Part shown: positions 1-5,201 of the stretch, one piece after another
How the letters are laid out: every line of letters begins with the position of its first letter
How positions within the stretch are numbered: the first letter of the stretch is position 1
Source: Oscillospiraceae bacterium
GTDB lineage: Bacteria; Bacillota; Clostridia; Oscillospirales; Ruminococcaceae
NCBI GenBank assembly: GCA_009784765.1
Contig: WQXP01000102.1
Location: forward strand, 1 to 5,201
Reading direction: 5' to 3'
DNA length: 5,201 bases
Position numbers and translations under genes: made by a program
The notes under the pieces: model-generated
Databases searched by the model: none
The model's input: the letters and a program-made list of their open reading frames with translations, nothing else
Told to the model about the DNA's origin: nothing

Positions 1-836
1 GCCTCCTCTATTGTTGTTATTATCCACTCCCACTGCGGAAAATCCCGGCGTATTCTGTCGCGGCACCTTTCGCAGAACCACTCAAGCTCCCCGGGATTAT
101 CCCGCATGACTTGCTTCGCACCCCATATATGAGTATAACTCTTCTGCTGATGCGCTTGCTCTAATTCGAACAGCGTCTGTACCTCTGCTTTTCGATGCTC
201 CGCTAAAAGCGCAAGCAATCGCTGTTCCGCGAAAACCATATAAGTCAGAAAATCGTCGCAAGATTCCGCGCTTTTCTTAAATTCGACAGCACTGTCGGTA
301 TAATATCGCTTGAACTCGTCGCAAGGTATATACAAAAACGCTGTATTCAGCGGACGCGGCGAATAGTTCATGGTTTTGTCGAAATTGTACGAACCCTTCA
401 TCTTGAAATGCGTAATCGGCGGATAGACGTGTTCTGTCAGCTCTTCCCTGTGAGCGGCGATAATCCCCTCCCCGAACTCCGGCAGTTCCCACGCAATGAA
501 GTCTGTGTCAATCATCAGCACAGGTGACGGCGTCGCTGCGAGAGCGAACAGCTTCCCTGCCGCCCAGAACATCAGCGGATTTATGCCCTCAAGGTCGTCG
601 GGAATCGTTACACGAACTTCGTTCCAAACCGCACTCAGCCCCAGCCGCTCAAGATAATCCGCTCCGAGGGTGTCGCAGTGCATAAACGTCGTGCTTCCAT
701 GGCAAAATCGCTGTACGAGAGACGAAATCGCGGCTGTGTACAGCTCAAACTTATCCATGGAAAACCCATCAGCGGAGTTCTCGCCAAATTTCTTTGCCCG
801 AAACGGCGCAGTCGAAAGGGAGTAAATCGTAGTCAT
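1..836 (-). CDS. DUF6734-like, putative glycosyltransferase-like protein (C-terminus cut off by the window edge)
   Basis: Open for 278 codons from ATG at 836 to the window edge, with no stop, so the C-terminus is missing. The protein begins MTTIYSLSTAPF and has a hydrophobic strand leading into an Asp-Thr-Asp motif (VLMIDTDFIAWE, D110 and D112). That resembles the metal/nucleotide-sugar DxD of GT-A glycosyltransferases. Later come NTAFLYIP (about 164-171), an AEQRLLALL helix (about 203-211) and THIWGAKQ (235-242). From memory this order matches the DUF6734 family, whose function is not established. A glycosyltransferase-like role is inferred from the DxD only. No signal peptide or membrane segment is visible, so it is probably cytosolic. 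The start overlaps the stop of the preceding small gene by four bases (ATGA), suggesting coupling. An in-frame ATG at 893 would add 19 residues, but it lies in a repeat array and the family-like N-terminus fits 836. Confidence 0.72.
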   Translation of the reverse strand, partial: MTTIYSLSTAPFRAKKFGENSADGFSMDKFELYTAAISSLVQRFCHGSTTFMHCDTLGADYLERLGLSAVWNEVRVTIPDDLEGINPLMFWAAGKLFALAATPSPVLMIDTDFIAWELPEFGEGIIAAHREELTEHVYPPITHFKMKGSYNFDKTMNYSPRPLNTAFLYIPCDEFKRYYTDSAVEFKKSAESCDDFLTYMVFAEQRLLALLAEHRKAEVQTLFELEQAHQQKSYTHIWGAKQVMRDNPGELEWFCERCRDRIRRDFPQWEWIITTIEE

Positions 837-1111
837 ATTAAGTCGATTCCATATCCAAACATATTTAACAAATCTGCATTTGCCAATTGACATGGCAGTT
901 GACAATTGACAATTGACAGTTGAGAGTTATACGAACCTTGAAAACTTGAGTAAAAACTTGATTGAAAACTTGAGTAAAAGCTTGAGTAAAAGCTTGAGCG
1001 AAAACTGCCCATAACATACGAACCCGCTCCGCCGATTTTGCTTTCGCAGGGCAGGGGGAGGGCTGGATTGTTATGGTGCTTGTCTATAAATTCAAGCCAG
1101 TTAAAGCTCAT
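833..1111 (-). CDS. Small Ser/Phe/Tyr tetrapeptide-repeat protein of unknown function (possible modified-peptide precursor)
   Basis: A 92-residue protein I cannot assign to a named family. It starts at ATG 1111 with a good Shine-Dalgarno (AGGAAG, five bases upstream). Residues 1-26 are an ordinary, mostly polar segment beginning MSFNWLEFIDKHHNNP. A Gly-Gly follows at 27-28 (KIGG-AGSY). Residues 35-62 are seven tetrads of the form (G/S)-S-(F/Y)-x: GSFR, SSFY, SSFY, SSFQ, SSFY, SSFQ, GSYN. Residues 63-77 are encoded by an intergenic-type 7-bp repeat array (SQLSIVNCQLP...). The tail is NMFGYGIDLI. The stop overlaps the start of the downstream DUF6734-like gene, and the upstream gene ends 41 bases away, so it is probably in the same operon. 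There is no hydrophobic signal peptide. The Gly-Gly might be a leader cleavage site and the serines modification sites; both are inference. Alternatively, part of the frame is fortuitous because both repeat types are stop-free on this strand. Confidence 0.55.
   Translation of the reverse strand: MSFNWLEFIDKHHNNPALPLPCESKIGGAGSYVMGSFRSSFYSSFYSSFQSSFYSSFQGSYNSQLSIVNCQLPCQLANADLLNMFGYGIDLI
884..928 (+). repeat. 7-bp repeat array (CAATTGA/CAGTTGA), copy 1
   Basis: Heptamers read on the + strand: CAATTGA at 884-890, a CATGG interruption at 891-895, then CAGTTGA (896-902), CAATTGA (903-909), CAATTGA (910-916), CAGTTGA (917-923) and a partial GAGTT. The - strand of the array is stop-free in all frames and is translated within the small protein as SQLSIVNCQLPCQL. 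Low-complexity arrays of this kind are common between genes in many bacterial genomes and usually have no assigned role. A related array occurs at 2291-2323 in this window. Confidence 0.85.
937..1004 (-). repeat. 12-bp tandem repeat encoding the SSF(Y/Q) tetrads
   Basis: On the + strand there are five consecutive 12-base units with consensus cttgagtaaaag (945-956, 957-968, 969-980, 981-992, 993-1004), preceded by a shortened 8-base unit (937-944). Units differ by one to a few substitutions. On the - strand each unit is read as TCA-AG(C/T)-TTT-(TAC/CAA), that is Ser-Ser-Phe-Tyr/Gln. The period is an exact multiple of three, so copy-number change would keep the reading frame of the small protein. 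Confidence 0.85.
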
Positions 1112-1122
1112 ACATACTTCCT
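1106..1122 (-). promoter_or_regulatory. Ribosome binding site of the small repeat protein
   Basis: On the - strand, AGGAAG (1122-1117) lies five bases before ATG 1111. This is the main evidence, beyond the open frame, that the repeat protein is really translated. The 41-base gap from the preceding stop (1153) shows no hairpin-plus-T-tract and no convincing promoter, so read-through from the upstream gene is likely. Confidence 0.55.
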
Positions 1123-1152
1123 ATCTCGGCTTGTATTGATTTTGCTTTGCTT

Positions 1153-2265
1153 CTACACAAAACCAATCAGCTTTTTATAATTCATGGCGGCTTTTTCGTC
1201 GAAATCCGCCCGCCCGACTGCTACGTTAAATTGCAAGAGCTGTTTCAGCCCGAGCCCTCCGTAACGGTCGCGCAAATCAGCTAAGTTGCTCATCTCTGCT
1301 GCTGCCGCCATATGCGCATTCTCGATTATGTCGCAAACTTCGCTTATGTCCCCCGTGCGGCACCCGAGCCGCGTCATAATCCGCCGTGTGTAAATCTGTG
1401 AACGCTCCAAATGCCCGTAATAATGCGAAACGCCGTCTGCATCGCAAGAGTGGCAATCAGGCTTGCCGAGTTCATAGAACAACAGCGCGTACCTCAAAGT
1501 CAGCGACGGTGAGGATAACCCCATACGCCTGAAACTCTGCCCGAGGAGGTCTGTGTCTGCTATACCTTCCCTTTCAAGCATTTTGAGTTCAGGAATAAGC
1601 GCAGTGAAAATATCGCAATATTCGCTGAGAACATCTCGCACGTTCTTGCCCATGAGGATTTCTTCGATTTCTTCCCGCACAGCGACTGCTTTAGTATAAT
1701 TCAGCAAAATCAGCGCGTTCGCCGAGTCGCTTATGACAAAATCCCCTCTCGCATAAAGCTCGAGTGCGGGCAGAATGTCGTGAGGATTAAAGGTCGCGTT
1801 TTCTTCAAGGAACACTATTTCCGGCTTCTCGAGCGGCTCTGTCGGCGATTTTCCGAACATCGCTTCAAGCCCGTTCCAATAGTCCGTGAACCCGTAGCCG
1901 CCTTCGCCGCTGCCGCGTTTTGCGCTGAAAGCAATCGCGTTGAAAGTAAACGCGCAGCGCATTTCGAGTTCTGTCTTCAGTTCGCTCTCATGATATGAGC
2001 CGATACTCACTGCTATACCGAGAACGGTAACGACGACCTCACCTTCAGCTTCATTAACTTCGAGTTTATATCCGCAGTTATCGAAAATCGCGGCAATGCG
2101 CTGCCCTTCACAGTCAGTGAGGACGCTGTATTCAAAGGGAGTCTGCCCTCGCAGAAGCTCGCGTACGCATTCGCCGTATACATAGGCGTTATAGCTGTGT
2201 TCATAGAGCTTGTTCAGGACTTCCGCAACTTGTTTCGGAAGTTCAAGGTCCGGAATGTGTGTCAT
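1153..2265 (-). CDS. Degenerate CCA-adding enzyme / poly(A) polymerase homologue with HD-like region, probably non-catalytic
   Basis: A 370-residue protein with the fold order of Firmicutes CCA tRNA nucleotidyltransferases, but with the signature residues replaced. At 27-50, AYVYGECVRELLRGQTPFEYS aligns with the Gly-Gly-x-Val-Arg-Asp...Asp-x-Asp signature; the second Gly is Glu32 and the metal-binding Asp pair is Glu45/Ser47. At 103-110, RCAFTFNA replaces RRDFTINA, losing the Asp. At 159-173, FNPHDILPALELYAR replaces the EDxLRxxRAxR motif. At 258-269, LRYALLFYELGKP corresponds to LLHDIGKP, with His-Asp changed to Tyr-Glu; HYYGHLERS (281-289) after it is retained. True enzymes add CCA to tRNA 3' ends, but this copy is unlikely to do so and may bind RNA without catalysis. 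ATG 2265 is chosen because AAGGTGG lies eight bases upstream; TTG 2286 would place that site inside the gene. The frame is intact, arguing against simple decay. It lies 51 bases after ttcA. Confidence 0.85.
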   Translation of the reverse strand: MTHIPDLELPKQVAEVLNKLYEHSYNAYVYGECVRELLRGQTPFEYSVLTDCEGQRIAAIFDNCGYKLEVNEAEGEVVVTVLGIAVSIGSYHESELKTELEMRCAFTFNAIAFSAKRGSGEGGYGFTDYWNGLEAMFGKSPTEPLEKPEIVFLEENATFNPHDILPALELYARGDFVISDSANALILLNYTKAVAVREEIEEILMGKNVRDVLSEYCDIFTALIPELKMLEREGIADTDLLGQSFRRMGLSSPSLTLRYALLFYELGKPDCHSCDADGVSHYYGHLERSQIYTRRIMTRLGCRTGDISEVCDIIENAHMAAAAEMSNLADLRDRYGGLGLKQLLQFNVAVGRADFDEKAAMNYKKLIGFV

Positions 2266-2290
2266 ACGTCCAACCACCTTTCGCAAAAAT

Positions 2291-2323
2291 AACTGTCAAT
2301 TGTCCATTGTCAACTGTCAACTG
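2291..2323 (-). repeat. 7-bp repeat array (CAGTTGA/CAATTGA), copy 2, spanning the ttcA stop
   Basis: Read on the - strand, the heptamers are CAGTTGA, CAGTTGA, CAATGGA, CAATTGA and a partial CAGTT. This is the same family as the array at 884-928 but in opposite orientation relative to the genes. The TGA of the first heptamer (2319-2317) is the stop codon of the ttcA-like gene, so the array reaches into the coding end and fills most of the gap before the next gene. Confidence 0.85.
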
Positions 2324-3054
2324 CCGAACCCCCAGCCGTCTACGCCCGATTTTCGCAGAGCGGTGAACATTCTGTCTTTGAAGCCTTTGTCTTCCCGTTC
2401 GCGCTCGGCTAAGAACGCTTTTGTCCTCGCCCTTTCGGTGGATTTGTCAATCGGGCAGGGGGATTTCACAATCTCGAAGTTGTTCGCCGCCGCCGCACTG
2501 ATGACCATGTGTTCAGGAGTAAGAACTAATGGGCGAATGAGGGTTATGTCTTTTCGCGATAAATAGCTCTGCGGCGCGAAACAACCGACTCTTCCCTCCC
2601 GGAAAAGATTCATGATAAAGGTCTCTATTACATCGTCAAAACTGTGTGCTAATGCGATTTTGTTGCACCCCGCCGCCACTGTCGCGTCGTGTAACGCACC
2701 CCGCCGCATTTTCGCGCATAAAGAGCAGGGGTTCTTTTCTTTGCGAATGTCGAACACAATCTCATACAAGTCTGTGCGAATGAGGGTGAACGGCACATCG
2801 AGTGCCGCGCAGAATCGCTCAACAGGGGAAAAGTCTCCGTCTTTGCCGAAAAATCGCGGGTCGAGAGTAATCCCTTGCAGCTCATAGTCATAGAGCGGCA
2901 CGCCGTCTTTGCGGAACTGCCTCATCTGCGCGAGGGCGGACAGAAGCACAAGGGAGTCTTTCCCGCCGCTTACACCCACCGCAATTTTATCGCCGCTTTT
3001 GATTAAATCAAACTCTTGGCACGCCCTTCGAACGTGGCTCAGTATTTTTTGCAT
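2317..3054 (-). CDS. ttcA: TtcA-like tRNA 2-thiocytidine biosynthesis protein (PP-loop ATPase with three Cys ligands)
   Basis: A 245-residue cytosolic ATP-pyrophosphatase of the TtcA/TtuA group. TtcA uses ATP and an [4Fe-4S] cluster to replace the C2 oxygen of cytidine 32 in certain tRNAs with sulfur. The PP-loop SGGKDS is at 29-34. The cluster-binding cysteines are C110 and C113 (NPCSLCAKMRRG) and C200 (KSPCPIDK). The ATP-site segment ALAHSFDDVIETFIMNLFR is at 134-152. The protein is shorter than the E. coli enzyme (about 311 residues), mainly at the termini, as is usual in Firmicutes copies. ATG 3054 is chosen because AAGGA (3066-3062) sits seven bases upstream; the GTG at 3087 would bury that site. 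It is the first gene of the leftward unit, behind a predicted promoter and a structured leader, and is followed by another tRNA-enzyme-derived gene. The exact substrate (C32 or another position) cannot be told from sequence. Confidence 0.88.
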   Translation of the reverse strand: MQKILSHVRRACQEFDLIKSGDKIAVGVSGGKDSLVLLSALAQMRQFRKDGVPLYDYELQGITLDPRFFGKDGDFSPVERFCAALDVPFTLIRTDLYEIVFDIRKEKNPCSLCAKMRRGALHDATVAAGCNKIALAHSFDDVIETFIMNLFREGRVGCFAPQSYLSRKDITLIRPLVLTPEHMVISAAAANNFEIVKSPCPIDKSTERARTKAFLAEREREDKGFKDRMFTALRKSGVDGWGFGS

Positions 3055-3074
3055 TTGAAAATCCTTATTTCGGT

Positions 3075-3090
3075 GCGGTGTGGACACCGC
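3075..3090. repeat. 16-bp palindrome just upstream of the ttcA ribosome binding site
   Basis: GCGGTGTGGACACCGC is a perfect 7-bp inverted repeat around two bases. As RNA it could form a 6-bp GC-rich stem with a 4-base loop, ending nine bases before the AAGGA of ttcA. It might be a protein-binding site or a leader hairpin; nothing in the sequence decides between these. Confidence 0.55.
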
Positions 3091-3101
3091 GTCCTACGTT
3101 T

Positions 3102-3235
3102 AGTGTCAAGCTATTCCCTGCGGAGCGGCAGAGCCGCTCCTGCGGGAAATCGCTCTTCTTTTACTTTAAGTGTCAAGCTATTCCCTGCGGAGCGGCAGAG
3201 CCGCTCCTGCGGGAAATCGCTCTTCTTTTACTTTA
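3102..3235. repeat. Perfect 67-bp tandem duplication (3102-3168 and 3169-3235), each copy with a hairpin
   Basis: The two copies are identical over all 67 bases and directly abut; similarity ends sharply on both sides. Each contains an imperfect inverted repeat (3114-3148 and 3181-3215): TTCCC, then TGC, then GGAGCGGC, loop AGA, GCCGCTCC, TGC, GGGAA. This gives an 8-bp GC-rich inner stem, a symmetric 3x3 internal loop and a 5-bp outer stem. Because the arms are near-symmetric, it could fold in RNA from either strand. No T-tract follows directly, so it is not a standard terminator. Perfect identity suggests a recent duplication or maintenance by recombination. It lies in the predicted 5' leader of ttcA. 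Confidence 0.9.
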
Positions 3236-3253
3236 TTTGTACAGTTACATATT

Positions 3254-3282
3254 ATTTTATCACACTTTGACGAATTTTTCAA
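3254..3282 (-). promoter_or_regulatory. Predicted sigma-A promoter of the ttcA unit
   Basis: On the - strand the -35 box is TTGAAA (3282-3277), followed by a 17-base spacer and a -10 box TAAAAT (3259-3254). Each box matches the consensus in five of six positions. A TG one base before the -10 box makes it an extended -10. Transcription would start near 3247, giving a leader of about 190 bases that includes both 67-bp repeats and the palindrome. Confidence 0.7.
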
Positions 3283-3355
3283 TAGTTTTCAATAAATTTG
3301 TCCTAAAATTATTCATTTTTGTTGTTCAAGCCGCATAATCGCAAATAGGACAGAC

Positions 3356-3361
3356 TATAAT
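3356..3361 (+). promoter_or_regulatory. Possible -10 box of the clpC promoter
   Basis: A perfect TATAAT lies about 33 bases before the clpC start. The region 16-18 bases upstream (around 3332-3339, GCATAA) has no recognisable -35 box, and there is no TG extension, so a factor-assisted or weak promoter would be needed. I found no clear paired CtsR heptamers and no CIRCE element nearby. Confidence 0.45.
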
Positions 3362-3393
3362 TAAAGTGAATACTACTCTGAAAAGGAAGTGTA

Positions 3394-5201
3394 ATGATGT
3401 TACAATTCAATGATTTTACCGAAAAAGCCAACTCTGCCCTGAACGCTGCTGTTAAGACGGCGGAGTCTCTCGGGCATATTTATATTGGCAGCGAGCATAT
3501 CCTCTGCGGGCTGCTGAGCGAGCAAGACAGCGGCTCTGCGAGCGGGCTTGCATACACCTCTCTCTCGAAACACGGGGTAAATTTCGGGGAGGTTCTGCGA
3601 AAGATTGAGCTTTCTGTGGGGCGGGGAATCCCAACTAAGCTGAGTTCTGCGGACTTTACTCCGCGCAGCAAACGCATTCTCGAAACTGCACTGACAGAAG
3701 CACGCAGCTCTGCCAACTCAAGCGCGGGGGCAAGACGGCAGACTTTCGCGGGGACAGAACACCTCCTTCGCGCCATAATCAAAGACAGCGACTGTTACGC
3801 CGTTCTGTTAATGCGGGAACTCGGCGTAAACGTCAATTCCCTGAGCGTTGACTGCTCTGTAAGCGAAACAAGCAGAGGAGAGGCTTTCATAGATGATGCC
3901 CTGTTCGGTGGAATCGGCGGAGACTCTTCCAAGAACAACGCGGCGGCAGCAAATTCCAAGAAAGCGAAAACCGCCTTAGACAAATACTGCCGCGACCTGA
4001 CTGCTATGGCACACCTCAACCAAATCGACCCGGTAATCAACCGCGACGATGAAATAGAGCGTGTAATCCGAACACTCATGAGGCGGCGCAAGAACAACCC
4101 CTGCCTCATCGGTGAGAGCGGCGTAGGCAAAACAGCAATCGCAGAGGGGCTTGCCCTCAAGATTGCACAAGCAACTCTCCAAGGGGGGAGCGTCCCCGAA
4201 AACATCAAGCACAAGCGTATTCTCATGTTAGACCTGCCCTCAATGCTCGCAGGGGCGAAGTATCGCGGCGATTTTGAAGAGCGAATCAAATCTGCCCTTG
4301 ACGAAGCAATCCGCGACGGACAGGTAGTGCTTTTCATAGACGAACTTCACTCAATCATAGGCGCAGGGGCGGCTGAAGGCGCAATCGACGCGGCGAATAT
4401 CCTCAAGCCCCTGTTAGCGCGGGGCGAAATTCAGCTAATCGGCGCGACTACCGTGGAGGAATACCGCCGCTTCATCGAAAAAGATGCGGCGTTAGAGCGG
4501 CGATTCCAGCCAATCATGGTGGAAGAGCCCGATGAGGCTTCATGCCTGCGCATTCTTGAGGGGCTTCGGGACAAGTATGAGGCGCATCACAAAGTCAAAA
4601 TCGCGGACTGTGCGCTCAAAGCGGCGGTGGAACTGTCGTCGCGTTATCTTAATGACAGATTTCTGCCGGACAAAGCAATCGACTTAATCGACGAAGCAGG
4701 AGCATTGGTACGCCTGCGAGCGTTCACTGCGCCGCCTGATATTCAGAAACTCGAGGAAAAACTCCTGCGCCTTGCCGACGAAAAAGCGTCTGCAATCAAC
4801 GCGCAGGATTTTGAAGGGGCGGCGAAACTCCGTGACAAGGAACGGGAACTCGAGCGGGAACTGGCAGGAGAGCTTGGCGAGTTAAGCGGCTTTGGAAACA
4901 GCCGCCAATATAATCGAGAGTATTACGGCGAAATTAACGCCAATTCTATTGCAGAGTTAATCGCAAAGCAGACGGGTATTCCCGCCGCGAGAATCAGCGC
5001 GGACGATGCCGCGAAAATCAGCGATTTGCACTGTGCGCTTGCTCAGAGAATCATTGGGCAGGAAGCCGCAGTCGCGGCTGTGGCGCAAGCGATTAAGCGC
5101 AGCAGGGCGGGGTTCGCGAATCCTGCACGCCCCATTGGCTCATTCTTGTTCTTAGGGCCCACAGGAGTCGGTAAGACAGAACTCACCAAAGCATTGGCAG
5201 A
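3394..5201 (+). CDS. clpC: ClpC, AAA+ ATPase subunit of the ClpCP protease / chaperone (C-terminus cut off by the window edge)
   Basis: 602 codons are visible, about three quarters of a typical ClpC (about 810-820). ClpC unfolds proteins with ATP and threads them into the ClpP peptidase; it serves protein quality control and stress responses in the cytosol. Residues 5-145 form the double Clp N-domain, beginning FNDFTEKANSAL. Glu34 (GSEH) and Glu122 (GTEH) lie where B. subtilis ClpC binds phosphoarginine. D1 has Walker A GESGVGKT (240-247), Walker B VLFIDE (312-317), the pore loop AGAKYRGDFEER and the GATTVEEYRR/ALERRF segment. A short middle domain with a UVR-like motif (about 467-500, QDFEGAAKLRDKERELE) identifies ClpC rather than ClpB or ClpA. 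D2 begins before GPTGVGKT (588-595) and is cut. AGGAAG (3384-3389) precedes two adjacent ATGs (3394, 3397); either could be used. The gene is divergent from ttcA, with no ctsR, mcsA or mcsB directly upstream. Confidence 0.97.
   Translation, partial: MMLQFNDFTEKANSALNAAVKTAESLGHIYIGSEHILCGLLSEQDSGSASGLAYTSLSKHGVNFGEVLRKIELSVGRGIPTKLSSADFTPRSKRILETALTEARSSANSSAGARRQTFAGTEHLLRAIIKDSDCYAVLLMRELGVNVNSLSVDCSVSETSRGEAFIDDALFGGIGGDSSKNNAAAANSKKAKTALDKYCRDLTAMAHLNQIDPVINRDDEIERVIRTLMRRRKNNPCLIGESGVGKTAIAEGLALKIAQATLQGGSVPENIKHKRILMLDLPSMLAGAKYRGDFEERIKSALDEAIRDGQVVLFIDELHSIIGAGAAEGAIDAANILKPLLARGEIQLIGATTVEEYRRFIEKDAALERRFQPIMVEEPDEASCLRILEGLRDKYEAHHKVKIADCALKAAVELSSRYLNDRFLPDKAIDLIDEAGALVRLRAFTAPPDIQKLEEKLLRLADEKASAINAQDFEGAAKLRDKERELERELAGELGELSGFGNSRQYNREYYGEINANSIAELIAKQTGIPAARISADDAAKISDLHCALAQRIIGQEAAVAAVAQAIKRSRAGFANPARPIGSFLFLGPTGVGKTELTKALA

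Larger units (their letters stand above)
3055..3393. other. Divergent intergenic region between ttcA and clpC
   Basis: These 339 bases hold no credible gene. From left to right they contain the ttcA ribosome binding site, a 16-bp palindrome, two perfect 67-bp tandem repeats with hairpins, an AT-rich stretch with the leftward promoter, a TATAAT for clpC, and the clpC ribosome binding site. Base composition changes sharply from GC-rich repeats (to about 3220) to AT-rich promoter DNA (about 3230-3380). Confidence 0.8.

Noticed and set aside
884..928. TTGACA motifs in the 7-bp array as -35 boxes
   Set aside because: They are a by-product of the repeat unit, and no matching -10 box sits 16-18 bases downstream in front of a gene.
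2266..2286. TTG at 2286 as start of the CCA-like gene
   Set aside because: It would place the AAGGTGG ribosome binding site inside the gene; ATG 2265 is correctly spaced from it.
3055..3087. GTG at 3087 as start of ttcA
   Set aside because: The AAGGA site at 3062-3066 fits ATG 3054, and the extra residues are not family-like and include the palindrome.
3114..3215. Hairpins as rho-independent terminators
   Set aside because: No run of T follows either arm directly on either strand, and no gene ends into them: both flanking genes point away.
3102..3235. Two direct repeats read as a small CRISPR array
   Set aside because: The copies abut with no spacer, there are only two, and no cas genes are nearby; it is a tandem duplication.
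3264..3283. CtsR operator at TTTGACgaaTTTTTCAA
   Set aside because: Only one half resembles the heptamer and the spacing motif is not met; the stretch is better explained as spacer and -35 of the leftward promoter.
3016..3338. Short + strand open frames across the hairpin repeats
   Set aside because: They arise from the GC-rich 67-bp repeats, overlap the ttcA start antisense, lack ribosome binding sites and resemble no protein family.
3795..4337. A 180-codon - strand open frame inside clpC
   Set aside because: It is antisense to well-conserved N-domain/D1 coding sequence and looks like a shadow of the biased codon use there.

Overview
The window looks like chromosomal DNA from a Gram-positive anaerobe of the class Clostridia, possibly Oscillospiraceae/Ruminococcaceae. 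The evidence is a ClpC-type (UVR-containing) Clp ATPase, a TtcA-like thiolase with short termini, a CCA-enzyme homologue of the Firmicutes type, strong AGGA-type Shine-Dalgarno sites, and roughly balanced GC in genes with AT-rich promoters. The lineage is an inference from gene content; no rRNA or other marker is present.

Layout: two divergent transcription units leave an intergenic region at about 3055-3393. To the right, on the + strand, is clpC (3394 to the window edge, truncated in its second ATPase domain). To the left, on the - strand, is a probable four-gene unit: ttcA-like (3054-2317), a degenerate CCA-adding-enzyme homologue with an HD-like region (2265-1153), a 92-residue protein built on a (G/S)-S-(F/Y)-x tetrapeptide repeat (1111-833), and a DUF6734-like, glycosyltransferase-like gene with a DTD motif (836 to the left edge, open at its C-terminus). 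The last two overlap by four bases (ATGA), which suggests translational coupling.

The intergenic region carries a good sigma-A promoter for the left-hand unit and a lone TATAAT for clpC. It also carries a perfect 67-bp tandem duplication, each copy with a long hairpin. These hairpins and a third, smaller palindrome fall in the predicted ttcA leader.

How the genes may work together: TtcA thiolates tRNA, and its neighbour derives from a tRNA CCA-adding enzyme but appears to have lost its catalytic residues, so it may be a non-catalytic RNA-binding protein. The small Ser/Phe/Tyr repeat protein with a Gly-Gly site, coupled to a glycosyltransferase-like enzyme, is the best candidate here for an undescribed system, possibly a glycosylated peptide and its modifying enzyme. 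That is a hypothesis. Two arrays of a 7-bp repeat (CAATTGA/CAGTTGA) sit at gene ends: one is translated inside the small protein, and the other supplies the stop codon of ttcA.
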